Below, in pieces: positions 12,899 through 24,596 of a stretch of DNA of 64,000 bases (position 1 is its first letter; each line of letters opens with the position of its first letter). The stretch spans positions 21,675 to 85,674 of the forward strand of contig SADC01000609.1 in assembly GCA_004194705.1 (NCBI GenBank), written 5' to 3'. A model generated the notes under the pieces. That model was not told the DNA's origin and did not search any database. It saw only the letters and a list, made by a program, of their open reading frames with translations. This DNA comes from Ditylenchus dipsaci (taxonomy: Eukaryota > Nematoda > Chromadorea > Rhabditida > Anguinidae). The position numbers were made by a program, and so were the translations under genes.

Positions 12899-14285
12899 AT
12901 CATACATATGAAGGGTTGCAAGTAAGAAACCTGTCTCTTCGGCCCAAATTTGGGCCAGATTAAGTGCAGAAAATGTACGAAAAAGAATTAGGGTCGACTT
13001 CAATTAATTGCCTTTAAACTAAACATGAAAATATATTTTTATTTTATTTATTGCACCAAAATAAAAAAATGTGGCTAAATAGCTGCAGAAATGAAAAAAT
13101 ATTGGCTATTTTTTAAGTGAATTTGGTGAGAGTATGCACTTGGATCTTTAATGAAACAAATAATTTAAATATTTTGTGTGGCTACAAAGCTCCTAAGCCT
13201 AAGCATTGGCACGTTTCTTGCACTGCAGGCTGGCAGTTTCAGAGTCAAAATTTTCCAAGCTGAGCATTCGCTTAACTGGACTCAACTCTGGGACTGGGGA
13301 GGAGCAGCCACGTGTCAGCGACTCATTTTCAGCCTCATTTTGATCATTTTGGTGTTGAAAAAGACAGACGCGGCACACGGCTTGATAAATCTAAATATTT
13401 TTAGTCCAATCAAGAATGTCGATTTTATTGTACAGACCTCTTCCCCACCAATCAGTTCACGCTAAAATTGGTTCTTGTAGAAGCTATGTAATAAAAATGG
13501 TAGCAAAAACCTTAGCGGACTGCGATTTTCGGTGGGTGAATGAAGCTGGAAAAATAATCGTGAGTGATAAGGGTAAATACTACTGCAATTCCAAACAAAA
13601 AACCGAAAAATGTTGGTAAATAAAACAATTTATTTACCGGAGTGTCCACAGGCCTGGCAAACAGCTAGAAATACCAATTGAAAAAATTATTCATATTGTG
13701 GCAAAAGTTTACCACTCAATTTGTCGATTCTCTCTGCCAACGAGAACAGCATTGTGATGTTTTGGAAAGGCTGAAAAAACTTTATTTTATTTAAAAAAAC
13801 ATTAAAAATTTAGAGAAACCTTCTGGAGATAGTCCCGCTCAAAGCTGCAATAATAACCGTTTTTCCGTTGTTGGCCAATTTCTGAGAATATTTCACCTTA
13901 AATGGTCATTCTTTTTAATTTTAATAAAGCAATGAAAAACTTTGTAGTACCACATCCTCAAACTAAAGATTTTTATATTTTTGAGATAACAGGTCAAATT
14001 TAAAAACTTACAAACTGGCCCTCATCAATCCCGATAACATCATACTTTTCAATATCGTGAAAAACATCACCCTAAAATTTTTACTAAGTAGCCTTTTCAC
14101 ATTTAGAAAAGTCTTAATTAATATTTGTTTACCAAAAGTACAGCTGAGACAGCCTCCATTTTGTTCCTATACTATTTATTTGTGTGAAAAAATATCTATT
14201 TGTTTAATAGTCTCACAAATCATGAGTGCAAGCCATTGTAGCATCATAACGGTTGTCTCGAGCATACTAAACGGTTTAGATTATA

Positions 14286-14670
14286 AATTTAACGGTACTT
14301 GTTTAGTCCGGGGGGGGGGGCGCATTTCATAAATTTTAGTAAATCATATTTAAAAGTCACCTAAGCAATTTTCTAATGCTAAAAATGATAGAAAGCGTTG
14401 TTGATGACACTTTCTCACATAAAGATTCAACTTTTGACAAAAAAATTGACTGAAATCTGACGTTTTGCCTTGGGGACCAAGGTAAATGAAGATTTCGGTC
14501 AAATTTTAGTCAATTTTTTTCTGTCAAAAATTTTATTTTTGTAGAAACATGTTAGCAAACAACGTTTTTATCGTTTTTAAAATCAGAAAAATTGTATATA
14601 AGACTTTTAAATATGATTTACAAAAAAAATATAAAATGCGCCTTCCTGCCAAACAAGTTCCAATTTAACT
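14286..14670. repeat. long foldback with central GGGGACC
   Basis: The arms pair over most of 385 bp. The centre is CTTGGGGACCAAGG, flanked by inverted GATTTCGGTCAAATTT/GAAATCTGACG-like segments, then TTGACAAAAAAATTGACT and its inverse, then AATATGATTTA and its inverse. The outer ends are AACGGTACTTGTTT and AAACAAGTTCCAATT. The left end also carries a poly-G run. No gene is seen inside. Confidence 0.65.
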
Positions 14671-15309
14671 GTATACAGTAAAACTCAAAGAGAAATCTTG
14701 CCTTGACCACGACCACTTTCTTGCCAGCTAAAGTGTGTCTTTTGGTAAGGCGGAATAGCTCCGTACTTAATTAACAAATATTGTTTAAACGAAGCATGAA
14801 AAAAAGAGAAAACTTCACGTCTTTCCACTGAACATTGGTCTGAAAAAGGAATTATTTAAGGTCAAATGGTCGTCCACTTGTCAACATTATTGAAATACCC
14901 GATGATTAAGTGAATAGAGCCTCTCCAGTGACATTGGTAGGGCTGACATTGGCAGTCCATTTCAGGACAGATATATTCGAAAGACAGGCCTGAAACCTAA
15001 AATTACTATAATGACTGTAAAATCTATATATTGAAATATTTCATCACAAGCTTACTGCAAATAACTTAAATAAAAGATTAATTTCAATGGCTTCTTCACA
15101 ATGTTCGGAAATGGAGTAAAGAGTGTTCACAATACCGATTTACAAGAGTAGACACGCGCCATACACGTGCCTAACTTTTTTTCGGGAAAAATCCTTTTTT
15201 GTGATCATTTAATTATATATTTTGTCCAGAAATATGCCTTTGAACACTATGCTCTACCTTTGCTACTGTTTACCACCCCTCAGCATCAGTTATCACTTCA
15301 CAGTGGTAT

Positions 15310-15640
15310 AATGTGTGTTTAGGCTGGTTTTCAATAATTGTAGGGCTTTAGGACCATCTGAAGTTGTTCAGGGTGAGTAGAATAGCCTAGGGTGGTTCGG
15401 GTTGGTTTGAGGTCGTGCAGGATGGTTAAGGGTAATTTGAAGTGGCCTAATGTAGTTTGGAGTGGTTAAGGATTATATGGGCGCTTTTAAATGATTTGGA
15501 ATGTTCTAAGTGGTTTGGGCTAAGTTTCAATGGTTAGAGTCGCTAAAAGGACTTCAGCAGGATCTAGGGTGACATATAAATGTTTAGGAAATTTCGGGTG
15601 GTTTGGGCGGTTATGGGTATATTTGGTGCAGTCGAGTATC
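15310..15640. repeat. degenerate GGTTTGG-type minisatellite
   Basis: Roughly 20-bp units with a shared core GGNTGGTTTGGGNT recur about fifteen times with heavy divergence. The units are too degenerate to define exactly by eye. A similar but distinct degenerate array is present at 61640-62110. No coding frame persists through it. Confidence 0.5.
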
Positions 15641-15705
15641 AGGTATTTTATTCAGTGAATAATACCTGAATTCTAACAACAGATGTGTATTCGATTGCGT
15701 ACACA

Positions 15706-16757
15706 CTCATTTGGGCGCCCTCATTGGGCGCCCTCATTGGGCGCAATTATTATATAGTGATTTTTAAATTATTTAAATAGTCTGAAAAGGCTATGTTAAC
15801 CTCCGGGCTATCATGTAAACCATCAAAAAAATCAAAAATTTTAGATTTTGTCAAAAATTATTAAAAACCATTGTATCGTACCCAAAACCAAGCATTGGAC
15901 ATGGTTTAATAATACCCAAACAGCAACTTTACTGAAAAAAACGCCAGTGCCGAGGTAGGTACCTGAATTAAAAGAGTATCTATCAAAATAGTTTTGACAC
16001 CGGTGTCATATGCTCTCTCTCCCCCAATCCTCGGCGTGAAGTGTTACTTTACCGCTTGGATCATGAACGATAAACGACCCAACTTGTGGCCATATACTTA
16101 GAACTCATTTAGCTAGTTAAATATGGAGGTGAAAAATAAAGTTTACACTCAGGGGACTCGAATCAGCAAACTCGGTGACGTGTATATGAAGCTCTGCAGC
16201 AACCCCTCTCCAATTTAAACAAAGTGGTCGTAAACCAAATGGTCGTCCACTTGGATCAAAAAAAATTTATGTCTTTCTGGTTCCAAAACAAATTTTCTGC
16301 ACTGATTCGAGCATGCCGAAGATGGTTTGCCAATGGTAAAATCACGTTTTATCGAGACATTTTTGAGTTATTGCTAACGATTGATTTATCAAAATCAATC
16401 GTTAGCGATAACTCAAAAATTTCTCGATAAAACGTGATTTTACCACTGTCATCAGTGCAGAAAAATTGTTTCGGAACTCGAAAAAACATAAAAAAAGTTT
16501 CGATCAAAGTGGACGACCACTTGTTTTGTTGGAACATGAGACCACCTTAGAGGGGGAATTCATCGAGGATGAATTAATCGAGGACCGCTGAGGGTATATC
16601 TGAGCTATTGAAAAGTAGATCTAGACCATTGAAAGTGGATCTGGAACACTGAGGTTGGAGGTTGAAAATCACGGTTGGATTGAAAATCACTATATAGTAA
16701 TTGTGCCCAAATAAGGGCGCCAAACAAGGGCGCCCAAATGAGTTCTGCCCAAATAAG
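15706..16757. mobile_element. foldback-like element with TCATTGGGCGCCC arms
   Basis: The left arm has three tandem TCATTGGGCGCCC units followed by ATTATATAGTGATTTTT. The right arm has the inverse, AAAATCACTATATAGTAAT, followed by GGGCGCCCAAATGAG units. The element is about 1.05 kb, lacks a transposase, and contains the separate palindrome at 16238-16523 as a probable nested insertion. Confidence 0.6.
16238..16523. repeat. near-complete palindrome with GGTCGTCC ends
   Basis: Two arms of about 140 bp are inverted copies. The ends are ATGGTCGTCCACTTGGATCA and its inverse, and the centre is AACGATTGATTT facing AAATCAATCGTT with almost no loop. The terminal motif AAGTGGTCGTCCACTT is itself nearly palindromic and recurs at about 14866, 41776 and 42055, so it marks a dispersed family. 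Confidence 0.7.
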
Positions 16758-17460
16758 TACGAACTTTCGATTGAGCTCTCAGAATTCAAAATTGACTAAT
16801 AAAATCCTTCTCAAGACAGCAAAGGTTTAAACTCCTGATACTTCATGTTCCGCATTTAGCCAATTTCAATGCTTAATTCGTTCAATGCTCAAAACCGGAT
16901 CAGGACACAATGCTCCACCATATCATAATCAAAAGAACACACTCAGCTCCACAGATTACAAAAAAAAATTAGCGTGACACATTGACTCTAGCTCGAGAAA
17001 AGTTATAAATAAACAAAAAACAGCGTTACTTACTCAGTCCAAATACTATACAAGGATTCCAACTCCAACAATGGCCACTATAAATTTTTAGTGCATCAGT
17101 CTGTTTCCAACACATCTTAATGCCAAAGCTACGAGGGCAAGCCGTGCATCACTGCATTTCGAGTGCTGCAGTCGAAAATTCATGCTCGAAAAGTCATTAT
17201 TGGAAAATTTAAAATCATTCATAGTTCAAGGGAATCGAAGGCGCCGAAAATTTTAAATTTTTGGTCGGAATCCATGTTAGGCAGTCAACAATTTTCAAGC
17301 TCAGAAACCTTGTGACCAATTGGTCAGATTTCGAAGACAAGTAATTCGGAAAAAATACTATTCCTACTCAAGATCTTGCAAACTGCATGCAATTAATTAG
17401 AAAACTTATAGAGATTCTAATGTTAACCATTGTATTAAAAAACGGACGAGAATTAAATGT

Positions 17461-17836
17461 GCCTTGTTTTTGGCTAAAAAGTGCCTTGTTTTTTCTTTTA
17501 GTCACAGCAGCAAGTATAGTAGCAATTTTTTCAAAGTGATAACACCATCACGTAGCCGTCTTCTTCTAGTTTCTAACGTCGTATTGTTTGTTGCAACATC
17601 TTTTTAAAATTCAGCACAAAAAGGTGAAAGTTCAAATCAAATCATTTTTTCCGAATTGCTTCATATTTCGAGGCGTCTCTGCTAGTTTGTGCAAATATGT
17701 TGCAACAAACAATACGCCGTTAGAAACCAGAAGAGCAGGGCTACGTGGTGCTGTCATCACTTTGAAAAAATGGCAAGTATACATGCTGCTGTGACTAAAA
17801 GAAAAAAAACAAGGCACTTTTTAGCCAAAACAAGGC
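17461..17836. repeat. foldback element, GCCTTGTTTTTGGC ends
   Basis: The left arm begins GCCTTGTTTTTGGCTAAAAA and continues through TAGTCACAGCAGCAAGTATA. The right arm is its inverse, ending TTTTTAGCCAAAACAAGGC. The inner arms include TCTAACGTCGTATTGTTTG and its inverse. Length is about 375 bp. A partial relative is at about 130-210. Confidence 0.7.
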
Positions 17837-18728
17837 AGATATAAGATTTATCCTAAAAAAACACAACATTTAGCCATTGAGACCCGCTAGTCTCGATAAA
17901 AATGACTCGATCGAATGACAGCCGTTTTTGAAAAAGGGTTGTCATTATATCAAAACTCTAGGCTACAGCCGACTTTACATAGAAGTGCTACTGCACACCA
18001 AAAATATAAACTAGCCAAAAAAGAAGTCGAAAACAAATATTGAGATACAAAAGTGAAAGGGATAAAATGAATGTTTTCGGTCAACGAAAAAGAACAACAA
18101 AATTGTCCGATTTTGGAGATATTATTTTTAGATCATTGAAATGCCTTGCTTTTGAATAGACGCCCAGATGTGTGAGTGTTTATTTGCGCGGCATTGTCCT
18201 TTTCGTGAGGAAGGAACAACACCAGCAAATGGTCAAATCGATTAGTGTTCTCTCTCCAAAAATGATGTCAAATGGGGTAAATTCAAGTGCAAAGCGGATA
18301 ATTGGCGGATGATTGCAAAAAAATGATGGTAAGATCTGCTCCCAGCAAATAAATCTTATCGAAAAAAGGAAAAAAGAAACGAAGACATGTCGTGTGGAGA
18401 GATAATACAGAGAACAACGCAACCAGATAGGGAACCACATTGCTTTTGCTGCCAGAAAAATTAAGAAAATAGTGTGAGATGAGATCAATATATGAAAATC
18501 AAGCTTTTTGATTACCGATTTTGTTCAGCAATCAACCTATTTCTGGCTGAGTTAACAAATTTCAGTGAGATGAGCTACAAAATGAGTGGTAATTTACCTA
18601 ACAAAGAAATGATAATACTTTAGAGAAGAATCTATTAATGAAAACATGCCATTGGCAAAAAGATCTTACCGGCGAAAGTTTCATTGGCAAAACTATTACG
18701 TCCCCAGTAACAGATACGCCCCCAATAA

Positions 18729-18999
18729 CAGTAGAACTCCGTCACCTCGATAAACCATCACTCGTGGACCCAAATTTTCTCTAGTGTAGAATAAGGTTAC
18801 ATTTTTGCCTTGGTCCTTTATTGATGTTCTCGAAAATTTAGTTTTGATTTTGGGCGCTCTTTTTTTCAACTCGCTAAAAACTGGAAAAGTTAGAGTCGAT
18901 CTCAAAATTGGAATTATTAGATCTCATAGGAGTGAACTAGATTGTCAAAAAAACCTTGTGGGTCGTTAAATTGAGGGTCGTTGTATCGAGGGTTTTGTC
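18729..18999. repeat. pogo-like MITE, diverged
   Basis: The left end is CAGTAGAACTCCGTCACCTCGATAAACC. The right part carries GTCGTTAAATTGAGGGTCGTTGTATCGAGG, its approximate inverse. The words match the better-preserved family members, but the right terminus is degraded, so the boundary is approximate. Confidence 0.45.
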
Positions 19000-19605
19000 T
19001 AATTAGTTTACAAGGTCAGCTGTTCAGCCAATAAATTATTTTATTAATTATCGTATGATTGTATGATTATTGTATCATACAATAGCTTAACAGTTTGTTC
19101 GTGGACTGCTGTGACTAAAATAGATAGTATGGAACATAAGTAATAGCATACCCCGAGGGTAATGAAAAATGAAAGCCCAGTCTCTTATAGAAGTGTACCC
19201 TTCAGGAATAAGTGCAAATCTTCTGCATTTCGGCATTCGACTTCGGTCCACATATAGCTGGAGGTCCCTTGGTCGTTCACCATTACTTCGCTGTCTCTCT
19301 TGATGTCTCTATCACTTTTACCTTAACAGAAAAGGATTAAGCTTTTTTGGTGCAAAAAGACTTTTTTGCTCAATTTTTTGCACCGAAAAAGCCGATTTGC
19401 AGCAGAAAAGTCTGCAGCAATAAAAAAGGTTTTTTGCAGCAGAAAAAAGCTTTGTCCAACAGAAAAACCAATTGGAAGCCCAAACATTCCGAAAATACTG
19501 TGAGCTGTTCTATTTGTGTCGTCAAGACATAATGACTAAGATAACAATGAAACGAATACACACTGCCCGGACGAGCAAACATCTCAAAAAACATACTAGA
19601 TAATA

Positions 19606-20385
19606 CAGTCGAACATGGATATAATGTCACCTCTGAGGACCAGGGTGGTATCCTCAGCCGGCTGAGGAAAATTTTTGCATCAAATTTTTGTCGTTTCGTG
19701 TTTATTTTCAATTCTTTTTCCGACGACCTCGAAGTATTCAGTTAATAAGAAAGATTAAGTGAGTAAATTTAATTCCAGACTGTCGCTAATTATCGAATTT
19801 CAGTCAGCCGGCTGAGTTTAGCTCAGCCATCAGCCGGCTGAGGCTGAAGGCTAAGGTAAAATTTTGGTCCCGGCTGACGGCTGAGCTATATTTTCAGACT
19901 TCGGCTGGCTGAGGCTGATGGCTGAGGGAATCGTGAAGTATATCACCCTGCTGAGGACCAGCTGAACGTGCTGTTTTATCGCGGAGTGCCGCTATAGCGG
20001 GGGTATCTTATTTACCACACTATTTAGCCAAAAATCATCTTTTTTGACAGCTGGTGGAGAACAGCGAGCAAAGAGCAATGCTAGAGCTAAAATGAAAAAA
20101 CAAACACTCAAAATGACATAAAAATTCTATTAAAATTTACTTCGCAAATGACTTGCTCAAATCTGAATTTTTCCACCAAAAGGTAAAAGTCCCGTTATAT
20201 CAGGGGCAATTTTATTGCCTAGGACTAGCTTTTTGGTGCCGGGGTGCCGTTATATCTAGTACCGTTAATATCGGGCGTAAACTCTGACTAGTTTCAATTA
20301 CAGGGCAACCAAATTTTCAAAGAGTGTGTTGTATCGGAGGGTGTCGCTATATCGGAGTGGCATCATATCTAAGTTCGATTATACT
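19606..20385. repeat. pogo-like element with CAGCCGGCTG array
   Basis: The left end TA|CAGTCGAACATGGATATAAT and the right part ATCATATCTAAGTTCGATTAT are inverted relatives. Between them, 19650-19945 contains many copies of CAGCCGGCTGAGG and variants; the core CAGCCGGCTG is a perfect palindrome. Length is about 780 bp and no gene is present. A further end fragment (TTGTATCGAGGGTCATTTAA) lies at about 20610-20655. Confidence 0.5.
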
Positions 20386-22944
20386 AACGTCTTTTTTTCG
20401 ATAAGCCGTCCTCTTTAGCTCGAGAAAGACGAGACCTTTTGTCGTGTGGCAAGTGAAATTTAAATAATTTATGGTTGTTATAGAGAGAGTCGTTAAATCT
20501 AGGGTTACTTAGCGGGTAGAACCACTCAAACACTTTCGTTAAATTAAAGGGTAGTTTCTGCTCAAAATTTTCTTTAAAAACCAACTAAACTGAAAAACGG
20601 GTTGTTAAATTGAGGAAGTCGTTGTATCGAGGGTCATTTAATCGAGGGGCGACTGCATTGGATAGAAAAATGTCCTCTTGTGGCTGAAATGTCTATATTT
20701 TTGGCGGAAACGCCTCCAATTTTCTTGAAGTCTCTCCGCTTTTGTTGAAAATAATTTCTCTCTGAGCTGAATTTTAGCAAAAGCGGAGACTGCATTCTCA
20801 ATCTAAGCGATATTGAGGATGCGAATTATTTATCAAGTGTACCAGGCACAGATTATTCCTCTAATAATCACTGAATTGTATAAGTTATCGTGTATGGAAG
20901 TTATGATATAAAGAGTCAAGAAGAAAGCTTGCAAAATAACCCTGGTCGACACTTAGTTTAAATAGCTGTGTTAATATTTGGAGAAAAATCTCCAAAATGC
21001 AACATACTACCGTATATCCTCTAACAGGTCCATGTGTAGATTTATTTTGAAAAAAATTATGTCGGGCTCGAGATTTTCGAGTGCCTAACCAAAATTTATA
21101 AAGCGCAATCTGGTAACCTCATGAGAGTTAAGAAAATGCCAAAAATAGATTTGCGAACCCTAATATTGACAGTGTCATACAGGCTATGTAATACCAATGA
21201 TACTAATTAAAGTTAAAAAGACTTTCTTAAAGAGCTGTTTACATAAAAAAACTCCCTTACACCCTATTTTGTTTACGATGCAAAGAAAAAGCAGCAAATA
21301 TGTTTCGAAATCTTCTTCGAGAGTTATAAGCCATTTTAAACTAGCGAGTTATTTAATTGCTTCAATCAAATTAAAATAACAAACTTTTTAAAAAGGCCTC
21401 AAACATGTTGAGAAATTTAAATAAAAATAAAAATCAAACCAATTTTTCGGTATGTAATTTTGAAAAAATATTCCACTGTGGTATACATATCTTTTTACGG
21501 TTTGTAGTTTCATTTGTAGATAGCTTTTGGATGGAATACGACTAAACCACAAGAAAAAGGGCTGCCAAGCAAAAATAGAATTTCAGAAAAATTGGAGCGC
21601 CTCTGCTTAAACCAGGTTCCCCCGCTCCAAAATAAAAAAAAAGGTTCATAAAAATGGCAGTTTATCCAGTGCTCATGGCATCAAAGATCAAAGTTCTAAG
21701 ATTCGAGGTCCAAAGTAAAAATGAACCTTTCAACAATGAATTTTTAGGAGCTCTGGCTCAAGCCAATTTTATATTTCACAATCATTTCAAAATGTGGTTT
21801 AACATATTTATTCTTTTATTTTAATTTATTATTTTTTCTGAAACAAAAGACGGTTTTATGGTTCCTTTAGTCGTTCAAGAACCCACTAATCTGTTTCTTT
21901 GTGTTCTTTGTCCATTGTTGTGTGGCCAAGTTGGTGTCCCAAATGCTGGGCATAGAATTGGTCGTGAGTGGACAAACAGGAGTAGCAGATAACTAGTCTT
22001 TTAATTCCCTCTTCTCTCCCCTGTTGTTGTTGTGGTCGGCCGTCCATTCTTTGAAATGACGAGAGAGCAGACAAACCAATCGATTACTAGTGGTTGCCTT
22101 GGGCCATGCCTCCTCCTCTTATGGACTTCCTTACTTCTCCTTTTTTACTTATTCCGCATCACATGATAAATTTCATTTGCATGTGTTAGCTTTTTTAAGA
22201 AATATTTACAATTTGTTTTTCAGAATATTTAGTATAGAATTTTCGGTTTCTTATTCTCCTGCTGCCTTTTGCATCTCTGTTCATACGAATACTTTTGCTT
22301 ATCGATTTTTCTATTTATGTATTTGTTGTGTTGTTTGTGGTTACTAAAGCCTTGTGTAGAATAGCAGCTCCATTTGTATACCCCTTCACTCGGAATTGGC
22401 TATAACTTTTCCCTGCTTTAAAAAGGCATGCCCTGCTGAAGGGGACCAGCAGTTTTTTTCTTTCTCGCAGAATTTTTACATGCGTTTTCATTCTACCTTT
22501 CTGTCTAATTTTCTGCCTAATTTTCAAAAGCAGTATTAGACCATCATTATCAGATTTGACTCAAAAAAGCTGCTGGTCCTCGCTTTTACTTGCGGTAAAT
22601 TTTTTGTTTATTTTATTTTTTTATTTTCTCTTTTCAAAATCCTTGCAGTTGGTGTCATCTTGTAGCTAAGTGATAGGCCTACAAAAATAAGCTATCCATA
22701 AGGTTCAAAATTCAGATATCACTATGGAGCCGTGATCTAGCAGCTAGATTCATGTCTTACTTGGGGCGGACTTGTGACCAACAATACTAGTGGCTTTTTT
22801 ATTTGCATTAATATTATTTAATTTTAATTGGTATTTACATCGAAAAATTCTAGAGAAAAAAATTGTCGAGATTTGTGTCCCCCCTAAAATGTAAAGTTTA
22901 AAAATACTGTTGCGCCTTAAAACCATGGTAAATTTAACCCTTTT

Positions 22945-23283
22945 TAAAGGACCATGATTTTGTACGCAGCAGCGTTTGCGGAATTTGAATTGGCGGGGAC
23001 ACTTTTATATTCCGAAGAGCTTTTTTTGAGGTAGTTCATGTTCTAAAAACTAGACCGTTCAGATTGGATGGGCCAATTGTTAGACCGCCCGGAGACGACG
23101 GCGTCCAACTATGCTGCCAGTTAGTCTCAAGTAATGTTGGGCTCGACTAGTAGACGGTGTAATATTTCGATAAAGTTTTAGATGCAAACAAAAAATATTT
23201 CAAAAAATAGATGTTGAACATTTCGGAGCGAAAAAGTGTCCCCCGCCAATTCAAATTGCGGAAATTCCGCTGTGCTGATATCT
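22945..23283. repeat. MITE, GGACCATG/GGCGGG family
   Basis: The left end AAAGGACCATG is followed by GCAGCAGCGTTTGCGGAATT and TTGAATTGGCGGGGACAC. The right end is the inverse of the last two (GTGTCCCCCGCCAATTCAA, then GCGGAAATTCCGCTGTGCTG). The middle differs from other members. No coding frame. Confidence 0.65.
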
Positions 23284-23979
23284 TCCAGTTTTTAATTCTT
23301 TTTATTCACCTCATTTTTTTCGCAACAATTTTCCTGAACTTTTTTATTTGTTTAACAAACGGGGTTGTTTTATCACAAAACATTTGTTTTCTTGTGTTTG
23401 TGTGGGTGTTGGAGCAGGGTGTTACTAGTTGTCTTCATTCATCAATGTTTGCAGGAAAAACTTTTTCCTTCTTCCATTTCGCGGTCTGATTGGACCTAAT
23501 CAAGACAAATCTCGGGTGACATATTATTTATTGTTCAGGTGTCACATTGTGTTTTTGACGTTTTCTAGCGATTTTCTTATCAATTAATTAAAGAATTACT
23601 GTTCTAGCTTTGCCAAATTACAATTTACTAACACTAAGCATAGTATTGGTGCCTTCAAATAGCTTCTCTCCGCCACACGGCGATGCTTGCAAGACCAGCA
23701 AAAGAGGTGTGTTCATTTTGAAATTTACTAATAGGATACCTTTTTAAATAAAAACATTTTTTTAAATAAGCTGTAAAATAGACTTGCGCGCAGAAAATGT
23801 GAAAAAGTATAAATTATCTGTTGTATTTGTTAGTAGGAACACCAACAAATCTTTATAAATTAAAAAAAAAATCAGCAAGTTCCAGCGAAAAAATCACAAA
23901 TCTGATTTTTTTATTGAATAAATATATATTCAAATCTTTATTGTTTTTTATAACAAAATCATTATAGAGTCACACAATA

Positions 23980-24090
23980 CAGTCGACGCTCGATATAACT
24001 ACCCCCCCCCCCCCCCGATATAACGTCCCGCTCGATATAACGTCCCATTTTGGCCGGTCCCTTGAGGGACGTTATATCGAGCGTCGACTG
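23980..24090. repeat. pogo-like MITE, best-preserved copy, TA target duplication
   Basis: TA|CAGTCGACGCTCGATATAAC at the left is exactly inverted at the right (GTTATATCGAGCGTCGACTG|TA), giving 20-bp perfect terminal repeats with TA on both sides. The 111-bp element contains a run of about 16 C and two further TCGATATAACGTCCC units. The central CGGTCCCTTGAGGGACG is itself palindromic. Confidence 0.85.
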
Positions 24091-24596
24091 TATCACGCAT
24101 TCGATACCATTTAGTGTAAAAGCATAAAAATTTCGCTTTTCGCATCATTAAACATCAAAATTTCAGAGTCTAAAAAACTTTAAAAGAAGTTGCTAAACAA
24201 TTAAAAAAAACTCTTAATTAGTAATTTATATTTTTTAAAATTGTTACGTGCATCTTTTTCCGAAACTATCGTTTTATCTACCAAAAAGACAGGCTATCTC
24301 TTCTAAACCACCAAAAAGAATAATACTAATTGGGTCTGATTCATAGAGACATTTTTTAGTAAGCAAAATATAAAAAGGAATAATTGTTGTCTCTTTTTGT
24401 TGTAGTTGCCAAGGGTGACGAATACTTCAGCTAGTTAGGCTTGGGTCTTTCCCACAAGTTTAACTACCCACTTACTTGCTTCCGCTTCCATTGCTTACTT
24501 ATTCAGCAGTAGTAGCATTAGGGAATAGTAACTATTAACTAATTTACTATTCATTTCAGACATGCTTAACCATTACTGCCTAATTTAGCTGCTAAA

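Larger units (their letters stand above)
12147..24596. other. 12.4-kb gene-free repeat region
   Basis: I find no spliced coding sequence between the Q-rich gene and the kinesin. The region holds at least seven inverted-repeat elements (listed separately), degenerate minisatellites, poly-G near 14311 and poly-C at about 24003, and AT-rich filler. Short open frames have neither domain signatures nor consistent splice sites. About 24500-24596 is the likely kinesin promoter or 5'UTR, with no recognisable TATA or other site. Confidence 0.55.

Noticed and set aside
22090..22347. Possible signal-peptide-like membrane protein
   Set aside because: Phe/Leu/Ser-rich composition arises from T-rich DNA; no splice sites or homologous motif, and the opposite strand also has similar open frames.
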